Assembly: GCA_041191145.1 (NCBI GenBank)
Contig: JBEEPK010000004.1
Span: 1 to 64,000 of the forward strand
Reading direction: 5' to 3'
DNA length: 64,000 nt
Source of the DNA: UBA961 sp041191145
GTDB lineage: Bacteria > Bacteroidota > Ignavibacteria > Kapaibacteriales > UBA961
The notes beneath the pieces are model-generated. The model saw nothing but the letters and a program-made list of their open reading frames with translations, did not search any database and was not told the DNA's origin. The position numbers and the translations under genes are program-made. Shown one piece after another: positions 62,541 to 64,000 of the stretch (positions are counted from its first letter, which is position 1; each line of letters begins with the position of its first letter).

Positions 62541-62548
62541 TATATTTG
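62541..62548 (+). promoter_or_regulatory. Bacteroidota-type -7 element for the H+-pyrophosphatase
   Basis: TATATTTG matches TAnnTTTG, 93 bases upstream of the hppA start. The remainder of 62437-62641 holds nothing recognisable. Confidence 0.45.
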
Positions 62549-62641
62549 CAAGCCCTTATTATTCAATTCTCATTGAATGTAAAGAAAAGGGAATATCATA
62601 ATTGATTTGAATATTCTTGTTCCATTTTTCAGACATATTGT

Positions 62642-64000
62642 ATGACAGTTGGATTGATACTAGGTTTAGGAGCTTTAGCGCTCATCGTTGCTTTATTTTA
62701 TTCACGCCGTGTGAATGCCATTTCGATTGATTCAGGTGCTTCTTCACCTGAAGAAGTTGCAAAATTGACTGAGATATCTTCAGCAATTGCCGAAGGAGCA
62801 ATGGCATTTCTCAAGAGAGAATATCGCATTCTATCATTGTTCATGGGTTTGTTTGCCATCATTATTGTGTTTACCGTCAATGATGAGCATGCAGGTATTC
62901 CTTTGGGATTATGGTCTGCAATATGCTTTTTGATTGGTGCAGGAACATCTGTAGTATCCGGTTATATCGGGATGAAAATTGCAACAAAAGGTAATGTTCG
63001 CACAGCTGCAGCCGCAAGAATATCACTGGAAAAATCATTTCGCATTGCATTTGAATCCGGTGCAGTGATGGGATTTGGTTTGACCGGACTTGCAGTGATG
63101 GGATTGATACTTGTGTATTTGGGACTCATCACACTGCATCCTTCTATAGATCAGCACATCATTATGGAAATTCTTTCCGGATTTGCATTGGGTGGTTCTT
63201 CAGTTGCTTTGTTTGGTCGAGTTGGCGGTGGTATTTATACCAAAGCCGCTGATGTTGGAGCTGATTTGGTTGGGAAAGTTGAGGCAGGCATTCCGGAAGA
63301 TGATCCTCGCAATCCTGCCGTGATTGCAGATAATGTTGGTGATAATGTTGGTGATATTGCCGGTATGGGTGCGGATCTATTTGGTTCGGTTGCTGAGTCA
63401 ACATGTGCCGCAATGGTTATTGGTGCTGCTTCATTTGCAATGCTTGAAGGCGAAGCAAAGACTTCTGCTTTGCTATTCCCACTTTTTGTGAGTGGCGTTG
63501 GTATCGTTGCAAGTTTGATTTCGCTCTTTTTCATCAACCCTAAATCTGAAGAAAAAGTTGAATCATCATTGAAGAATGCATTGATCATCTCAACTATTCT
63601 CATGCTCATTGCACTCTATCCATTCACGATGAATATGTTGCCCGGTGAATTCATGCTAGGTAATCGTATGCATTCTAATATGGGTGTGTTCATCACATTA
63701 GCAGCTGGATTGATAGCTGGACTTGCGATTGGTTTGATAACAGAATATTATACATCACATAGATATTCTCCTGTTCGTGAAGTTGCAGATGCATCTCAAA
63801 CGGGCGCGGCAACCAATATCATTTATGGTTTGTCATTGGGTTATAATTCATCCGTACTTCCAATGCTTATCATGGCAATAACAGTTGTGATTGGTTTTTC
63901 TTTTGCAGGAATGTATGGCATTGCGATGGCTGCAATCGGCATGCTTGGAACCATTGCAGTAGGTCTTACCATTGATGCATATGGTCCTGTTTCAGACAAT
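62642..64000 (+). CDS. hppA: Membrane-bound proton-translocating pyrophosphatase (partial)
   Basis: The first 453 codons of a membrane pyrophosphatase; the frame runs off the window. The substrate-binding signature is present as GGGIYTKAADVGADLVGKVEAGIPEDDPRNPAVIADNVGDNVGD (in outline), with AAARISLEKSFRIAFESGAVMG, EYYTSHRYSPVREVADASQTGAATNIIYGLS and AYGPVSDN. It couples pyrophosphate hydrolysis to ion export, usually H+, and is often K+-dependent. The K+-dependence motif and Na+ selectivity residues lie beyond the window, so the ion is unknown. The ATG at 62642 (MTVGLILGLGALALIVALF) gives a first helix. Confidence 0.95.
   Translation, partial: MTVGLILGLGALALIVALFYSRRVNAISIDSGASSPEEVAKLTEISSAIAEGAMAFLKREYRILSLFMGLFAIIIVFTVNDEHAGIPLGLWSAICFLIGAGTSVVSGYIGMKIATKGNVRTAAAARISLEKSFRIAFESGAVMGFGLTGLAVMGLILVYLGLITLHPSIDQHIIMEILSGFALGGSSVALFGRVGGGIYTKAADVGADLVGKVEAGIPEDDPRNPAVIADNVGDNVGDIAGMGADLFGSVAESTCAAMVIGAASFAMLEGEAKTSALLFPLFVSGVGIVASLISLFFINPKSEEKVESSLKNALIISTILMLIALYPFTMNMLPGEFMLGNRMHSNMGVFITLAAGLIAGLAIGLITEYYTSHRYSPVREVADASQTGAATNIIYGLSLGYNSSVLPMLIMAITVVIGFSFAGMYGIAMAAIGMLGTIAVGLTIDAYGPVSDN

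Overview
The window looks like chromosome of a Gram-negative, aerobically respiring member of the Bacteroidota/Chlorobiota (FCB) group, possibly Kapabacteria- or Ignavibacteria-like. The evidence is mixed but consistent. There is a PorX-type response regulator with a PglZ domain, a CcoN-CcoO fused cbb3 oxidase, bacillithiol synthesis (bshC), the alternative Bacteroidota GlmU-like protein, an HYC_CC_PP-type protein next to a TonB-dependent receptor, and many secreted beta-barrel proteins. The Bacteroidota promoter element TAnnTTTG also recurs upstream of genes. The genus cannot be named from this sequence. No rRNA, insertion sequence, prophage or CRISPR array was seen.

Layout. 1-6.8 kb (minus strand): porX, tsaE, tatD (read through into a secreted barrel protein), a MATE exporter and a ComEA-like helix-hairpin-helix/barrel protein cut by the window edge. 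7.0-10.2 kb (minus): rlmN, an outer-membrane protein and dxr in an overlapping operon. 10.3-17.1 kb (minus): a large OmpA protein, ccoNO, tag, a CAU tRNA carrying a 48-bp tandem duplication, a barrel protein and an enoyl-CoA hydratase. 17.2-21.7 kb: two convergent cell-envelope enzymes with lysine-rich tails and a peptide-type ABC binding lipoprotein. 21.8-30 kb: a small membrane protein, a small conserved protein, dnaN, an HPr-like protein, gmhA, comEC and a giant two-domain amidohydrolase. 30.1-30.3 kb: tRNA-Ala and tRNA-Asp. 30.5-36.6 kb (plus): a CBS-domain transporter, HYC_CC_PP protein, TonB receptor, ribE and bshC. 36.6-38.3 kb (minus): a polyprenyl synthase and tatC. 38.3-38.9 kb: an origin-like leader, then dnaA.

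40.4-42.9 kb: smpB, a TrmH-family methyltransferase and hrcA. 43.0-43.9 kb: nuoJ and nuoK as an isolated pair. 44.2-47.3 kb (minus): ccoG, fixH, a TauE/SafE protein and a cytochrome c, the assembly set for the oxidase encoded 30 kb away. 47.4-48.9 kb: the GlmU-like gene and a candidate structured RNA. 49-50.8 kb (minus): atpD and atpC as a separate pair. 51-58 kb: hmgA, purE, three glycosyltransferases and citrate synthase. 58-62.1 kb: a methyltransferase and two tandem paralogous TPR/LuxR-type regulators. The end holds tRNA-Val and the start of a membrane H+-pyrophosphatase.

Together the genes describe an aerobic heterotroph: citrate synthase, homogentisate and fatty-acid degradation, complex I, a cbb3 oxidase for low oxygen, F-type ATPase and H+-PPase. 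Its envelope depends on LPS-type sugars, TonB uptake and probably type IX secretion. The points most worth following up are the tatD/barrel read-through with an internal Shine-Dalgarno start, the tandem TPR-LuxR pair, the structured RNA at 48.8 kb and the duplicated tRNA half.
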